From the NCBI GenBank assembly GCA_932294295.1, contig OW028577.1, forward strand, positions 435,001 through 499,000: DNA of 64,000 bases, in the 5' to 3' direction. The notes beneath the pieces are model-generated. The model worked only from the letters and a program-made list of their open reading frames with translations. It made no database searches and was not told the DNA's origin. Positions 23,184-34,349 of this stretch are shown piece by piece. Every line of letters begins with the position of its first letter. The stretch's first letter is position 1. Both the position numbers and the translations under genes were made by a program. Source of the DNA: Alitta virens. Its lineage: Eukaryota; Annelida; Polychaeta; Phyllodocida; Nereididae.

Positions 23184-25649
23184 GGATGGGAGCCATTGGT
23201 ATGACAATTGAATACAACCTGCACATGAACTGACTAAGCCTTGATTGTTGTGTTGGTGACGGCAAACTGAACTGTACTTAACAATGTTACGTTGATAACC
23301 CCACTTGTTGATTCCGACTCGTACTGATTACACTCTGATTTTGTGGATGATGTTTTTGCAGATTTTCTTGCAATCTGGTTAGGGTGTGTGGTGTGGTGTG
23401 CTTTTATCTTGTATTTACATCTTGTTCATTCATCTTCTGTTTTGTTTTTCATCTTGGTACATTGAATTTTTGAATTTATCCCCCCCCCCCCCCCCCCCCG
23501 TTATACCTAAGGTTTCTTTGCTAACAGTTGATTGATTCTAACAAATTGATCTTCACCTTTTGCATGTTGTTAAGTGTTTGACAATTGCTGTTTTTTCTAA
23601 TAATGTTGAATACTAATTGATTACCGCTGATTATGAGATTGATAAAGTAACTATATCGAACTCGTGCATATTTTAAAAATAACTATAAGGCCAGCTTATT
23701 TTCTTGATTATGTGCTAGGATTTGCTTGTTGGTATGTTTCATAGAGAGGGCTTTTTTGATGGCATCTACACAATACTGTAATTTGATTCTGATTTATTTT
23801 AAGGTGCATAAAATTAAGAATTTGTGATACATGACAAAGTCTAATGTTGCCTTTACAAAGCGAGAATGTTATTGAGGAATTGTGAATAAATAAAAGGACA
23901 TTTCAATGAATTATATTTATTAAAGTGACACTTGTTAAAGCGTTTATTTTTGATATTTCAGCGACCACTAGCATAAAGAACTAGAAGGGAGTGAATGACT
24001 TCAGCCGAGATGTGCTCATCATATACAAGTGGAACGTCTGTCTGATGTTGATTGGTTCTGAAGAAGTGGGAGGAATTGATTTATTTACATTGAAGCCAAG
24101 AACTTACCATTTATTTCATCTTTTAACGACAAAACTTACTTTCGTTTATGATATTATCAACTTGCTGTGAAGAAAAAACATGATGTTGGGTTAATCAACA
24201 TATAATTCATAAAATAGCGGTCTTTTTTGGTATAAAGTGACATCTTTTATTCTTAATATAGTCTTTTTTGTAAAACACAATAAAGTATGGTCACACCATG
24301 TATTTCCTAAAGATATTCAGGGAAAATTTTGAGGATTTTTGTTTCAAATATGTGTGCGGCAGTGACTGAAAGCGATAACTAGTGATGTTTGCATTGTATA
24401 ATTTTCTGTGGTCACATTGTTTCCATTAGTTACATACATTCCAGGGTTGTAATTTTCACCATGTTATAGGGTCTTTTATGCTGTAAATATAATTGTACAG
24501 TTTTGATTTATACGTGGGCATGGTTAGGCTTCAAGCCAAATATTTGGGGGGGCTCTCATATTAAGATGCTGTTGTGTTCGAAAGTTTGCATCTTTTTGGG
24601 AGGTCATGATAAGTTCAATAAGACGAAAATGTTATGTATAAAATAAGAACAAATATGTATAAGATGTTATTTTGACTTATCTTGTTACTTGAAGAGGATG
24701 CCTTCTTTTGGGTGCAGCAGCTGTGTGATAACGAGTAGAATATTGTGAGGTCTATTGTTAAGTTAAAAACTGAAAATGCCTAGGCAATGTATGATGAAAG
24801 CAATCATGTAATATTTTCTATGTACAGAATAGAATCTGCCCTGCATTTTTTATGTCAATCGTGTTAATAATTATTGTTTTGTACTTGATTATTATTTTGT
24901 TTTGATTAATCAGCTGCGCAATCTCACGACATCATGAACAACTAGATTTTACATTGTAGTGTTTCATTGCATCAATTGTTTTGTCAATTTCAAACTTCTG
25001 AACAATTAAGTGTTGGGATTGGTTTGAATTGCCCTTTCCGTTATTATTTTAATTTTTTTGTTATTGGTTACACTGCTGGAAACTTTGAACAAATTGTTTT
25101 TTAATGAACTTTTCTTTTCTCACTATTTTTGCAAAAATGCATAAATCTGATCGTGGTCTTTTTATGATGACAAAAAGGTTTTCTGTTTTTTTTCTTTAAA
25201 TCTTTAAATTCTTACAAAACACGTATTTTTGCAAACGTCTCCGTTCACCTATGTTAACTTACCGTTCCAACGATTGTGATATTAGAAGTCATAAAACGTT
25301 TGTTTAATGATACACATTGTAAATATTTATACTGTTTTTGTGCTGTAAGACAATGTGTGGGTCAATTTATGGGGAAACTTTCAATTAAACAATGGGTCAT
25401 ATAAATATAGAATGTTGTTTTTAAGTTTTTTTGTGGAGAAGATTTTTCGCCTCTGACTGCTAGAGTGCTGGATATTTTTTACTGAAAATTTGAAATTGCT
25501 TGAAAGATATTTATTTCAAGCATGTGACTTTCATTAAATTTGCTGTGTTACAGTTTGTTGGCTCAGCTTAGGTATTTTGGCGGTCTTGGCTAGGTTTTAT
25601 TTCGTGACTTAGTGTCTGTGTGGTTAAAGTCTGTATTATTAAACTGTTT
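23184..25649 (+). other. 3' UTR candidate and intergenic DNA
   Basis: No ORF of note. Likely cleavage signals for the GOLM1-like transcript are AATAAATAAA (23885-23894) and AATAAA (24279-24284). A run of about 20 C lies at 23480-23499. The rest is AT-rich unique-looking DNA. Confidence 0.5.
23885..23894 (+). terminator. Candidate polyadenylation signal of GOLM1-like gene
   Basis: Overlapping AATAAA hexamers 0.7 kb after the stop codon at 23183, on the coding strand, in AT-rich DNA with a T/G-rich stretch following at about 23925-23950. A second signal at 24279 is an alternative. Only transcript data can choose. Confidence 0.4.
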
Positions 25650-26984
25650 GAAAAATGCTGGTTGGGCAGAATTCCTTAGCAGTTTTTAGCATGTCATACT
25701 GAACATTTTTCCATGATTTCAAGATCATTTTTCCATGAATTAAGATATTGAATATTTGAAAATCAGAAATTGCTTGTTGTAACCGGCAATCTCAGCTTCT
25801 TGCTGTTCCTGACCCACTGTCAATGTTGCAGGAGTCGATTCTGAAGGAGGGGGACGGGAGAGCTTTTGATATCACTTCTATTTTTCTGGTGAGGTCACCT
25901 TTCCCGCCAGAATCGGCGATCGGTTTCCAGATGTAAACAGAAGTTGTATATCAAACAATTACTGTGCAGCTAGGACCCTGTCGAAAAGTAAAATGAAGGT
26001 TAAACCGGTGTTATCTCTCAAGCTTGAACTAGGCCATAAATAGTGTAAAAATATATATCCATTATCCACCAGAGGACACTGGGAGTCGGTTGATACCGAG
26101 CGCTGATGACCCCTGCAGTTAGTCTCTCTAAGCTTATGAACAAAAATTTGCATGGGCTTCACTGAGAAATTGTGAGGTTATTTAGTTGCTATGGACAATT
26201 TTGGCTATTACGGACACAGTCAGTGGCTCTAAACTTGTGGCTATTGGCACAGTAGATGCAGTGTTCAACCATTGTACACAGATGGTTTTGGCTATTGATC
26301 ATTGTTAATATGATGGATGTAGTGCCCATAGACTATTTTAGCTATTGGCATTTATTTGAATGACCCCTTGGTGGTTAAGATGTCGTTAATATCAACCTAC
26401 TCCTACTATTTTGCAGACTCAGTGGCCATAGACTTTGGGCCATTGGCACTGAATCGCCCTTTGTTGAAAGAGCCATTAATTGCCGGTGAAGGTAGTGTTA
26501 TTCAAGAAGGAGAGACAGCACTTTAGCGAGAGGCCAATTAATGGACAGGTCTCCCACCTGGGAGTCTGTCCTTGTAGGTGGAAAAAGAACGGGCCTCCTG
26601 GAGTCGGGGGAGTCAGGTGTGGCGAGACTGTACCCCGGATCCCTTTCTGCCCCTGATTCCCCTCCTGGAGCCTGGACACCCAAGCGAAAATTTATCCTGT
26701 CACCTTGTTGTGGGTAGTCCTTCTGCAGTGGGCCCAGGCCACTGCCACACTGGGACCCCACCTGCACCTCAGAATTAACCTTGGGAAGGGGGCAGACTTT
26801 TTGATGGGGACCTACCTGTCTTATTGCGGGAACCAGTGTCCTCAGACTTCACTGAATATTTGCTGCCATTGCCAAATGTTTGGTTGGCCCCTTTAAGGGG
26901 AACTTGGTCTTTCTGGATGCGTCTCTTATGGAGCACAGCCCTTCTCCCCCTCCAACAACAGATGTGTCCAATGGCCACCTCGGG
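25650..26984 (+). repeat. Dispersed fold-back repeat, copy A left part
   Basis: Collinear with 34350-35178. Shared blocks include AAAAATGCTGGTTGGGCAGAA, GTAACCGGCAATCTCAGCTTC, CTGACCCACTGTCAATGTTG, AGCTAGGACCCT, ATGGGCTTCA.TGAGAAATT and AACAACAGATGTG.CCA.  From 26180 to 26470 it consists of degenerate copies of GGCTATTGGCACTGTAGATGC; the inverted version of this word is in the right part (31800-32000). The repeat is broken at 26984 by the Ty3/gypsy-like element. Confidence 0.8.
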
Positions 26985-27100
26985 TGTAATAAAGATAACT
27001 TGAGTCGGCCATGCGGTCTAAGCGGAAGTCCTTTATTTCATAAACGCTAGGTGTCACCACTAGTACACAACTCAACAGAGGGTGCCACATGTATCTTACA
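26985..27100 (-). repeat. 3' LTR (116 bp)
   Basis: It begins TGTAATAAAGATAACTTGAG and ends GTATCTTACA on the + strand, almost identical to 31609-31724. Such short LTRs are at the low end for the family. AATAAA near the + strand left end reads TTTATT on the coding strand. Confidence 0.95.
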
Positions 27101-27513
27101 TCTCCCTTTTTATCAAATGACATTATAAAATAACTGAGTATAACTCTACATATCTCAGTACATTACGTGGCTTAAAAAATGAAGCGATAAGCAAACAGAA
27201 GATTTTAGTTATACTACAAATCACAACTTTTGTCTGATCTACATTAACTTCAAATACTTTTATAGCCAGTAAATCTGCTATGATATAGTACATACCAACT
27301 TACAACTACAGATTATCTCTAGACATTACAGAACATATTATGTTAAGTATATCTACTCAATATCACACTTGACATTTCAGAATAGCATATGATTAGATCA
27401 AAACTATCACTTTTGACATTTCAGAATAGCACATGATTACAATCCAAAACTACGGAATATTTTCAACTATAGAAAATAAATGTCTTTGCATATATACACA
27501 TGAACAGTCCATA
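27101..27513 (-). other. LTR element 3' untranslated region
   Basis: AT-rich DNA between the integrase end and the 3' LTR with no ORF. It includes a near-repeat of TTGACATTTCAGAATAGCA (27369 and 27414) and the purine tract next to the LTR. Confidence 0.6.
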
Positions 27514-28620
27514 TTACTTCATCACGTAATCATTAAACTTTGTTGGTACAGTCTTTTGTCTTCGTGATCTTGTTGGTTGTTGGTTCTGAATGTTTTGAGG
27601 CATGTTGTTTGCAACAACTTGTGCATTTTGTACTCTTGGTACTGGAACGAGTGTAACTCTTCTTGACTGTTCATTTTCTGTGTTTCTGGTCGGAGGTCTT
27701 GGTTCTTTTTTGTCTCTTTCTGTGGTGACGACAATTTTAAGATGTTGTCGTGTACGTCTAAGTCTCTTTCCGTTTTGAATTTCAACTAGATACGAACGAG
27801 GTGCAAGGCATTTCACTATAACACCTTTTAGCCACTTTCCTGCGAGTCCTTCAGTTTTATACCACACCTATTGACCAACATCAAAAGGCTTGAGTTTATG
27901 AGCATTGCGATCGTAAGACTGAGTTTGTTGCGAACGAGCTTGGTCAAGTTCTTTTCTTGAATTGTTCACTTTGGGTGTGAGTAGAGAAGCTTTCATAGGT
28001 AATGGAGTTCTGAGTCTCCGACTGAATAGTCTCTGTGCTGGCGATGCTATCTCAGCTGATCGAGGCGTATTTCGGTACGCTAGTAACGCTAAGTACGGAT
28101 CCCGATTATCTTCCGACGCTTTCTCCAGCAGGTTCTTTATCGTTTGAACACCTTTCTCTGCTAATCCGTTTGCGTGTTGATTGTAGGGACTTGATGACGT
28201 ATGTCTGAACTTGTATGCATCTGCAAAGTCAGCAAACATTTGTGATGTGAATTGTGGTCCATTATCAGAATGTACAACTTCAGGTATGCCATGTCTTGCG
28301 AACTGCGACTTGAATCGAAGAATGACGTCTTGTGCGGTGTTGTTGGATAGTAAATCCACTTCAATAAATCCGGAGTAGTGATCGACAATCAGCAAGTAAT
28401 GCTTTCTTTGATTGCAAACAAATCTGTTGCTACATGTGACCAAGGTCGGGTGGGGGACGGAGTGCTAACAAGGGGCTCCTTGGCATTGTTGTTTCCAGCC
28501 GCTTGACACACCGAACATGTTTTAACAATGTTTTCAATGTCTCAACCGATACAAGGCCAAAAGATACTTTCCCTGGCTCGACTTTGGGTAAGGTTTACAC
28601 CAAGATGCGGGTAATGTAGT
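27514..28620 (-). pseudogene. Integrase, frameshifted
   Basis: Frame 27868-28443 shows the catalytic core with the three acidic positions in context: LIVDHYSGFIEV, VHSDNGPQFTS and ANGLAEKGVQTIK. Frame 27514-27867 is the C-terminal part (GLAGKWLKGVIVKCL, RRTRQHLKIV) followed by a basic tail. The HHCC zinc region upstream (28444-28620) is damaged: only fragments such as VCQAAGNNN remain between stops. It would integrate cDNA in the nucleus. A stop and frameshift at about 27868 separate core and C-terminus. Confidence 0.9.
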
Positions 28621-29601
28621 TCATCTAAACACTTGTTTCAAGGAATTCAGGATAACAATGCGATCTGCTTTGAAGATAATTCCATTGAGCAGAGTTAGTT
28701 CATCGCGAATGTGGTAATAAGCTCGGGCATTTCCAGACACTTGTTTGGCACTATCTGGCCAACCATTCACGACTAAATCCATCACTTCGGCAAGCACTGG
28801 ATCTTCAGCGGTTTTCGTTGCGATTTCTTGCAGATCACTCTGGTTATGGGACAAAGCCATAAACACTTGATATTCATCAGACAACAGTTCTTGTTGTGGT
28901 GATCGACTAAGGTGATCAGGGATCACAAGTTCCTTTCCAGGTCTCCATCGAACGGAGAGGTCATATTTTCCCAACTTTAACATCATAATTTGTAATCTCG
29001 TTGGTACTTGGTTAATTTGCTTCTTAAATATTGGCTCCAGTGGCTTGTGGTCAGATTCTACTACCACAGGTTTCCCATAGATGTACTGATGGAACCAATC
29101 ACATCCGAAGCAAATAGCCAACATTTCCTTCTCAATTTGCGGGTAATTCTTCTGCGACTTTGTTAGGGATTTCGAAGCATATGCAATTGGCTTTCCGTCT
29201 TGCAGTAACACTGCGCCAACTCCATAAGAGCTACTATCTACTGACACAACTGAATCTTTCTTGACATCGAAGTAACTTAATACTGGAGCTTTGGTGATCG
29301 GAAACTTCAGGCGACTGAAGCTTTCTTCTTGAGGTTTTCCCCACGTGAATTCGATATCTTTCTCCAGTAACATTCGCATCGGAGCAGTTTCTTGAGACAT
29401 ATTTGGAATGAACTTTGCAAGGTAAGTTGCAACACCAAGAACACGCTGAAGTTCTTCCTTGTTCGTCGGGGGCGGCATTTCTGCAACTGCTTTCACTTTG
29501 TTGAGATCGGGTTTCAGGCCTTCAATCGACAATTCGTGACCAACATAGGTAAGTTCTGAAAGCCCAAACGCAAATTTCTTCTGATTTAGCTTGAGGTTCA
29601 C
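28621..29601 (-). pseudogene. RT thumb, RNase H and connection
   Basis: A 326-codon open frame. It has LNQKKFAFGLSELTYVGHEL (end of RT), LGVATYLAKFIPNMSQETAP (thumb), then the RNase H part with SVDSSSYGVGAVLLQDGKPI, YASKSLTKSQKNYPQIEKEM, ICFGCDWFHQYIYGK, VESDHKPL and WRPGKELVIPDHLSRSP. These are standard Ty3/gypsy signatures in the right order. The frame is intact here, but it is cut from the upstream RT by the SINE and from integrase by a stop near 28620. Confidence 0.93.
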
Positions 29602-29616
29602 TTCATGACATCTTTC

Positions 29617-29874
29617 GCCCTCGAAGGTCCTGGGCCTCCACGCGGCGAAGGTGGAAACACTTGGGGTGAAGTCCTCTATCCCCAGTGGCTAAAACAGGAC
29701 AGTGCGCATTGCACAAGCTGCTCCAGCTATCCAACGCAGACACTTATTGATTTTTTGCATGCTTCTGGTTTCTACTACCAACTATGGATGATCAATCTTA
29801 CCCTAAAGAGCCTCTACATAGCCCACTCAGGTGCTGATGAGGCGTTAAACAATAACACTACTACTACTACTCAC
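29617..29874 (+). mobile_element. SINE family S1, copy 1, inside the RT
   Basis: A 258-bp insertion flanked by a perfect 10-bp duplication GACATCTTTC (29607-29616 and 29875-29884). It starts GCCCTCGAAGGTCCTGGGCC and ends GATGAGGCGTTAAACAATAA followed by a short CTA repeat. A second copy is at 33776-34025. The 3' word GAGGCGTTAAACAATAAC also ends the truncated insert at 38643, so the family probably borrows the tail of a LINE. A clear tRNA A/B box pair is not evident. Removing the insert rejoins the RT frame, proving it is younger than the LTR element. Confidence 0.92.
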
Positions 29875-30725
29875 GACATCTTTCAAAGAATTTCCTTGCA
29901 AGTATCTCCAGTTCTTCAAGGAAGTCCGCAGCTTGAATGACGTCATCTACTCCCACGAACGTCTTTTCTAGCCCGGTGATTACTTGATCCATGACTCTCT
30001 GGAATATTTCGGGAGCGGAGCGTATGCCGTATGGCATTCTGGTGAATCTGTATCTCACGAACGGAGTAGCGAAAGTGCACAGCTTGCTGCTTTCTTCAGT
30101 GAGCGGAATTTGATAGAATCCTTGTGAAGCATCATACCGAGTGAAGTATTTTGTTCCCGGCATCTGTCTGACAACTTCCTCAATTGTGTGTAGAGGATGC
30201 TGTTCTCGTCTTATAGCCTGATTTAACTGTGTTGGGTCGATACACAATCTAACTTTGTTCGGCGACACAACTGCTACCATATTGGATACCCAAGGAGTGA
30301 ATTCATCGACTGGCTTAATATAACCATCATCACATAGTTTCTTAAGTTCAGATTTCACTGTCTTGAATCGCAATTGTGTATTCATACGGCAATTTCCCTA
30401 GCCCTTGGAAGACTTCTTTGTAGTCTTGTTGCAGTTTATCCGAAATTGTGTCAACAGCAGTTACGGAGTTCACGTGGCTCACTGGCGGTCTGTTGAACTG
30501 CACTAGTTCCATGCTTTCACAGTCACCTCTTCCAAGTAATGTTGGACCATTTTCTACGACCTTGAACGTTACAGGATATTCGGACCCTTGATATTCCAAC
30601 TTCAAAGTTTGTTCACCTAGTGGCTTTAACTGAGTGTTTGGGTAGCCAACTAGAACATCTGTAGATTTTCGCAAAGGCCTATCCGTCAACTTGCAATACT
30701 GTGATTTTGACGCTACAGTCGGCAC
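29867..30725 (-). pseudogene. Protease end and reverse transcriptase N-terminal part
   Basis: Frame 30348-30725 continues from the protease to the linker (TLLGRGDCESMELVQF). Frame 29867-30385 is the RT fingers and palm: KKLCDDGYIKPV, SNMVAVVSPNKVRLCIDPTQLN, KYFTRYDASQGFYQIPL, RYRFTRMPYGIRSAPEIFQR, and a catalytic VDD in FVGVDDVI. The frame is broken near the RT start and again by the SINE at 29617-29874, which cuts the palm just after KFFERC. The enzyme would copy element RNA into cDNA; this copy cannot. Confidence 0.92.
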
Positions 30726-31560
30726 CAGTGTCCAGTTTCAAAATGAGTGGTTTGGCGTTAACAGTAACACCTACTGTCCACGGTGTGTTCTTGCTGGTAA
30801 CTGATCTGACAAACAGATTGTCCTCGTCAAGTTCATCGAACTCTTCAACAGCATGCACTGATTTTCCTTGATGTCGGTTTTGTCTGTTGAAGTTATTGTG
30901 GGGTCTCGAGTAGTTCGACTGTGATGTCTGCGACTGTGATTTCGGTTGGTTTGCAGAGAACTGACGTTTCTTACACTTTAACTTGAAATGTCCGTTACGA
31001 TGACAATAATTAAACTCTTGTCCTCTAGCGGGACAGCGATCTCTTGCTCCATGATTCGATCCACAGTTTTCACACTCTTGAGTTGAATGTTGTGAGCTAG
31101 ATGCTTGTGCCTGACTAAATTTTCCTGAATTCGACTTGTTCTTGTATGGCATTTGCTTCACTGCAGCAACATTATGTCGACTTTCACTTGTAGCACTGAC
31201 AGTAGCACCAAATCGTTTTGCTTGTTCTTTGGATACTTCAGAAGCACGACACATCTTCAGAGCTGACAGGAGAGTGAGATTTTCGGACTCTTCTCACAAT
31301 AGTCTCAAACGTAGATTTTCGTCACGTATCCCTCTGATAAGCTGAGTCAAAATAGGCCCATCTTCAAGAGCGCCATAATCACATGAGGTAGCCAAATTTC
31401 GTAGTGATGTGACATAACTGTCCACTGATTCGTCTGCTTCTTGAGGTCGCTCAAAAAACATGTGTCTCTCAAATACTACATTTGTGCGAGGTTCACAATG
31501 ATCACTGAATTTCTTCAAAACAGTCTCAAAATCTGTCTTATCTTCATCTGCGGTATACAC
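30679..31560 (-). pseudogene. gag-protease region, frameshifted
   Basis: Two frames. The upstream frame (31294-31560) holds a capsid-like piece with FSDHCEPRTNVVFERHMF and DSYVTSLRNLA. The next (30679-31254) continues to a nucleocapsid zinc knuckle CENCGSNHGARDRC. A second knuckle follows in which the first Cys is replaced (EFNYCHRNGHFKLKC). The aspartic protease signature LKLDTGAD comes last. The protein would package the RNA and process the polyprotein in the cytoplasm. A frameshift separates the two gag frames, and another follows the protease active site. The capsid wording is like Ty3/gypsy elements of animals. Confidence 0.88.
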
Positions 31561-31608
31561 GATCCGTAGAGGCTTGTGGAATAACGATTTAATCCACTTC
31601 TGACATCA

Positions 31609-31724
31609 TGTAATAAAGATAACTTGAGTCGGCCTTGCGGTCTAAGCAGAAGTCTTTTATTTCATAAACGCTAGGTGTCACCACTAGTACACAACTCAAC
31701 AAAGGGCGCCACATGTATATTACA
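31609..31724 (-). repeat. 5' LTR (116 bp)
   Basis: The partner of the 26985-27100 LTR, with about six differences (for example GGCCTTGCGG versus GGCCATGCGG, and a GGGCGCC versus GGGTGCC change). On the coding strand it is followed at once by TGATGTCAGAAGTGGATT, the expected place of the tRNA primer-binding site; the matching tRNA was not determined. Confidence 0.95.
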
Positions 31725-32160
31725 CTGGGTACTCCCTGCTTCTCTTCTTGAATGATGCCCCATTCACTTGCCATAGAATGGCCCCTTCACCAAAGGGTGT
31801 CTTAATTACAATCTGCAGTGCCAATAGCCCAAATTATCGATCGCCACTGCACCTGCAGTGCCGATAGCCAAATCAATCTATGGACACTGCATCTGCAGTA
31901 GCCAATTTTCTTAAGCCACTGCATATTTAGTGCCAATATACACTGCCTATTTAGTGAGTTTGAGGTCATTTCTGAACTAGGCATGGGATAGCTGAACAGT
32001 CTTTCCAACCAAGGCATGAAGGGGCCAATCTTCAAATTGTCCCTGGCTGTAGAGGTGAGACAGTTGGTAGTTTCCTTCATCTCTGCTGATGGTCCCTTGT
32101 GCCCTTTTTACCCAGATGGCTTCATAATTTCACTTGTCTCAGTCTTCTGTTCCCCTCCTA
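31725..32160 (+). repeat. Dispersed fold-back repeat, copy A right part
   Basis: It resumes copy A after the LTR element: ACTCCCTGCTTCTCTTCTTG, ATGATGCCCCATTCACTTGC and GGCCCCTTCACCAAAGGGTG are collinear with 35179-35250. Then it carries the complement of the arm word (AATCTGCAGTGCCAATAGCC and variants, 31808-31950). With the forward words at 26180-26470 it forms a fold-back. Confidence 0.8.
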
Positions 32161-32224
32161 TTATTTTAGGGTACCCACTGCATGGGTATCTCAGACTAAC
32201 TAACTATCTCAGACCTAGTAAACA

Positions 32225-32450
32225 TGACTACGTTAGGCCAACGTATTTTTGTTGGCCCAATGTTGGTTTCCCCCATTGGCCCAGCAGGGTTTGCTCATCG
32301 GTTCCATGATGGCCCAACTATAAGATTGGCCCAATGTTGGAGCCATTAATATATCCGTCATATTCAAACAACAGCATACGTTGGGCCATTATATTAAAAT
32401 TGGGCCAATGGTGGGCCAATGGGAATTAGTGCGAAATGCATGCATCGGGC
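32225..32450. mobile_element. Fold-back element of TTGGCCCAATG words
   Basis: Within about 220 bp, variants of TTGGCCCAATGTTGG occur in one orientation at 32230-32340 and as GTTGGGCCAT, TTGGGCCAATGGTGGGCCAA at 32378-32430 in the other. No ORF. True ends and target duplication are not evident. Confidence 0.6.
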
Positions 32451-33761
32451 AAACCTTGGGCTATTAATATCTTAAGTTTGTGTTTTGTAGGCCCACTTGA
32501 GGGCCAGCCGCGAGTCAGTATTAAAAACCTGAAAACACAGAGTTGGTCAGTTTCAACTTTATTTACCATGAAACCTCATACATTGCACACAACAACATCG
32601 GTCATGTGGTGACAGGACCAGAATTCAAAAATAATTACTGAAATACACTGTAGATGCAAGGAAAGTGCAGTTATATTACAAATTTCAAAAACAGCAATTA
32701 CCATATATATTTATACAGCGATTAAAGTCACAGGACCTAAATCCTATGTGTTTATTGTGATCAGTTATTGTTAAGGTTAAGGTTCTTCCTCATTCTCTCC
32801 TTTCTTCCCCCTTACCTGTCTTTAGAATATCTGCACCGAACAAAGAATTTCATGTGAAATATGAACTAGCCCCCTTTTGCTTGTATTTTAGTGTTCAAAA
32901 TGTCAGATGGTTATCTCATCTCATGTTAGCTAGACAAGTTTTAGGTTTTGGTGTGTTTTGCACTCATTTTGTAAAGTATCCAGTGTCCTTGTCTATTAGA
33001 CTCCATGAAAAGTATTGCTGTAGCTCAGCAGCATAAGTCCAAACCTTGCAGAATAAACACAAAAATAATAAAGCCAGGATTTTGTGTCAGACTGGTCAGA
33101 TTGGCAAAATAAAGATGCCTCTCCTCCCAGATGCTTAATCATTTATAGCAGAGAGGGCTCATTAGCTCCTCCCAGATTTCAAGGCCCATCACTATTGGTC
33201 AGTGGCCTTGAACCAAAAATAGTACATACATTTTAATACATTTTCATGTTCCCAAAACTCCCCCATTTGCTTTAAGCCAGTATTTTTCCTTAGCTCCCCT
33301 AGTATTTCCTGCCCCACACCTGCATCATAAAACACATTAAATCAGGCCAGTTTAGCTACCACACAATTTACAACTAGGAGACAATGGTCCAGAACTCAGC
33401 ATCCCCACAATTAGCAATTCCAGCCAACTTCACTGGGTCCTTGTGTAAGTTCCTCAGGGAGGTACCAGCTACATTCCTGAGCAACACCCTCAACCCAAAA
33501 TACCAAGAGGCCATTGTCCATTGCTACATTGACCTTTGGCTGGCCCCCATAGTCTTGCTCTCTTGTTGTGACCATGGCCATTAACTCCTTTGACCAACCA
33601 TCCCCATTATCCCCTATAGTAATTACAATAGGTGCCAATTGCACCTGGTTGGCTACACTTGGTTGGCTTCTGCACAACTACCAGACTATGCCTATTGACA
33701 GTATTGTACCACACATGTACACTGCATATGTCATATTCACATTCATAATACATGTTCATAT
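32451..33761. other. Unassigned DNA, no supported gene
   Basis: No ORF here reads as a known protein. The only structure seen is generic T-rich and CT-rich tracts. It may belong to the surrounding repeat complex, but I found no second copy in the window. Confidence 0.4.
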
Positions 33762-33775
33762 TTGTCACTCATAAT

Positions 33776-34025
33776 GCCCTTGAAGGTCCTGGGCCTCCAC
33801 GCGGCAAGGGTGGAAACACTTGGGGTGAAGTCCTCTATCCCCAGTGGCTAAAACAGGACAGTGCGCATTGCACAAGCTGCTCCAGCTATCCAACGCAGAC
33901 AATTATGGATTTTTTACATGCTTCTGGTTTCTACTACCAACTATAGATAATCAATCTTACTCTGGAGAGCCTCTACATAGCCCACTCAGGTGCTGATGAG
34001 GCGTTAAACAATAACACTAACTAAC
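33776..34025 (+). mobile_element. SINE family S1, copy 2
   Basis: About 250 bp, very similar to 29617-29874, flanked by a perfect 14-bp duplication TTGTCACTCATAAT (33762-33775 and 34026-34039). It ends GAGGCGTTAAACAATAACAC followed by TAACTAA. It differs from copy 1 by a handful of changes and is also full length. Confidence 0.92.
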
Positions 34026-34349
34026 TTGTCACTCATAATACATATTCACATATCATACATATCTCTAATTACATATCACACATATATCTATTCATCTATT
34101 ATAACTACACATATCTAATCATACACATATTGCATTGAGTCATCATTTGCACTTGGTTAAAAGAGCCTCTGCTTTTTACAATTTGGAGAACATCACATAG
34201 AAAATGTACCAAAGGATTACCAATATAGTCATACCTCCCATTGAAAACTCCATTGACTTTTGAATTAGAATAAAACTGGACTTCTGAACTGAATAAAGGC
34301 TTCTAAGATGAAAAGACTTCCTGTCAGTGTGGTGAAAATCGATGTTTAC

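Larger units (their letters stand above)
26985..31724 (-). mobile_element. Ty3/gypsy-like LTR retrotransposon, dead, nested SINE
   Basis: A complete but inactivated element of 4740 bp with 116-bp LTRs at both ends. The LTRs start TG and end CA, and coding order on the - strand is gag, protease, RT, RNase H, integrase. The left 3' LTR is preceded on the - strand by a purine tract (AAAAAGGGAGA, 27101-27111). Five-bp flanks TCGGG (26980-26984) and CTGGG (31725-31729) are the likely, now mismatched, target duplication. A copy of the target without the insertion exists at 35174-35178 (CCAGG). LTRs differ at several positions and the coding region has frameshifts plus a SINE at 29617-29874, so it is not active. 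Confidence 0.95.
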
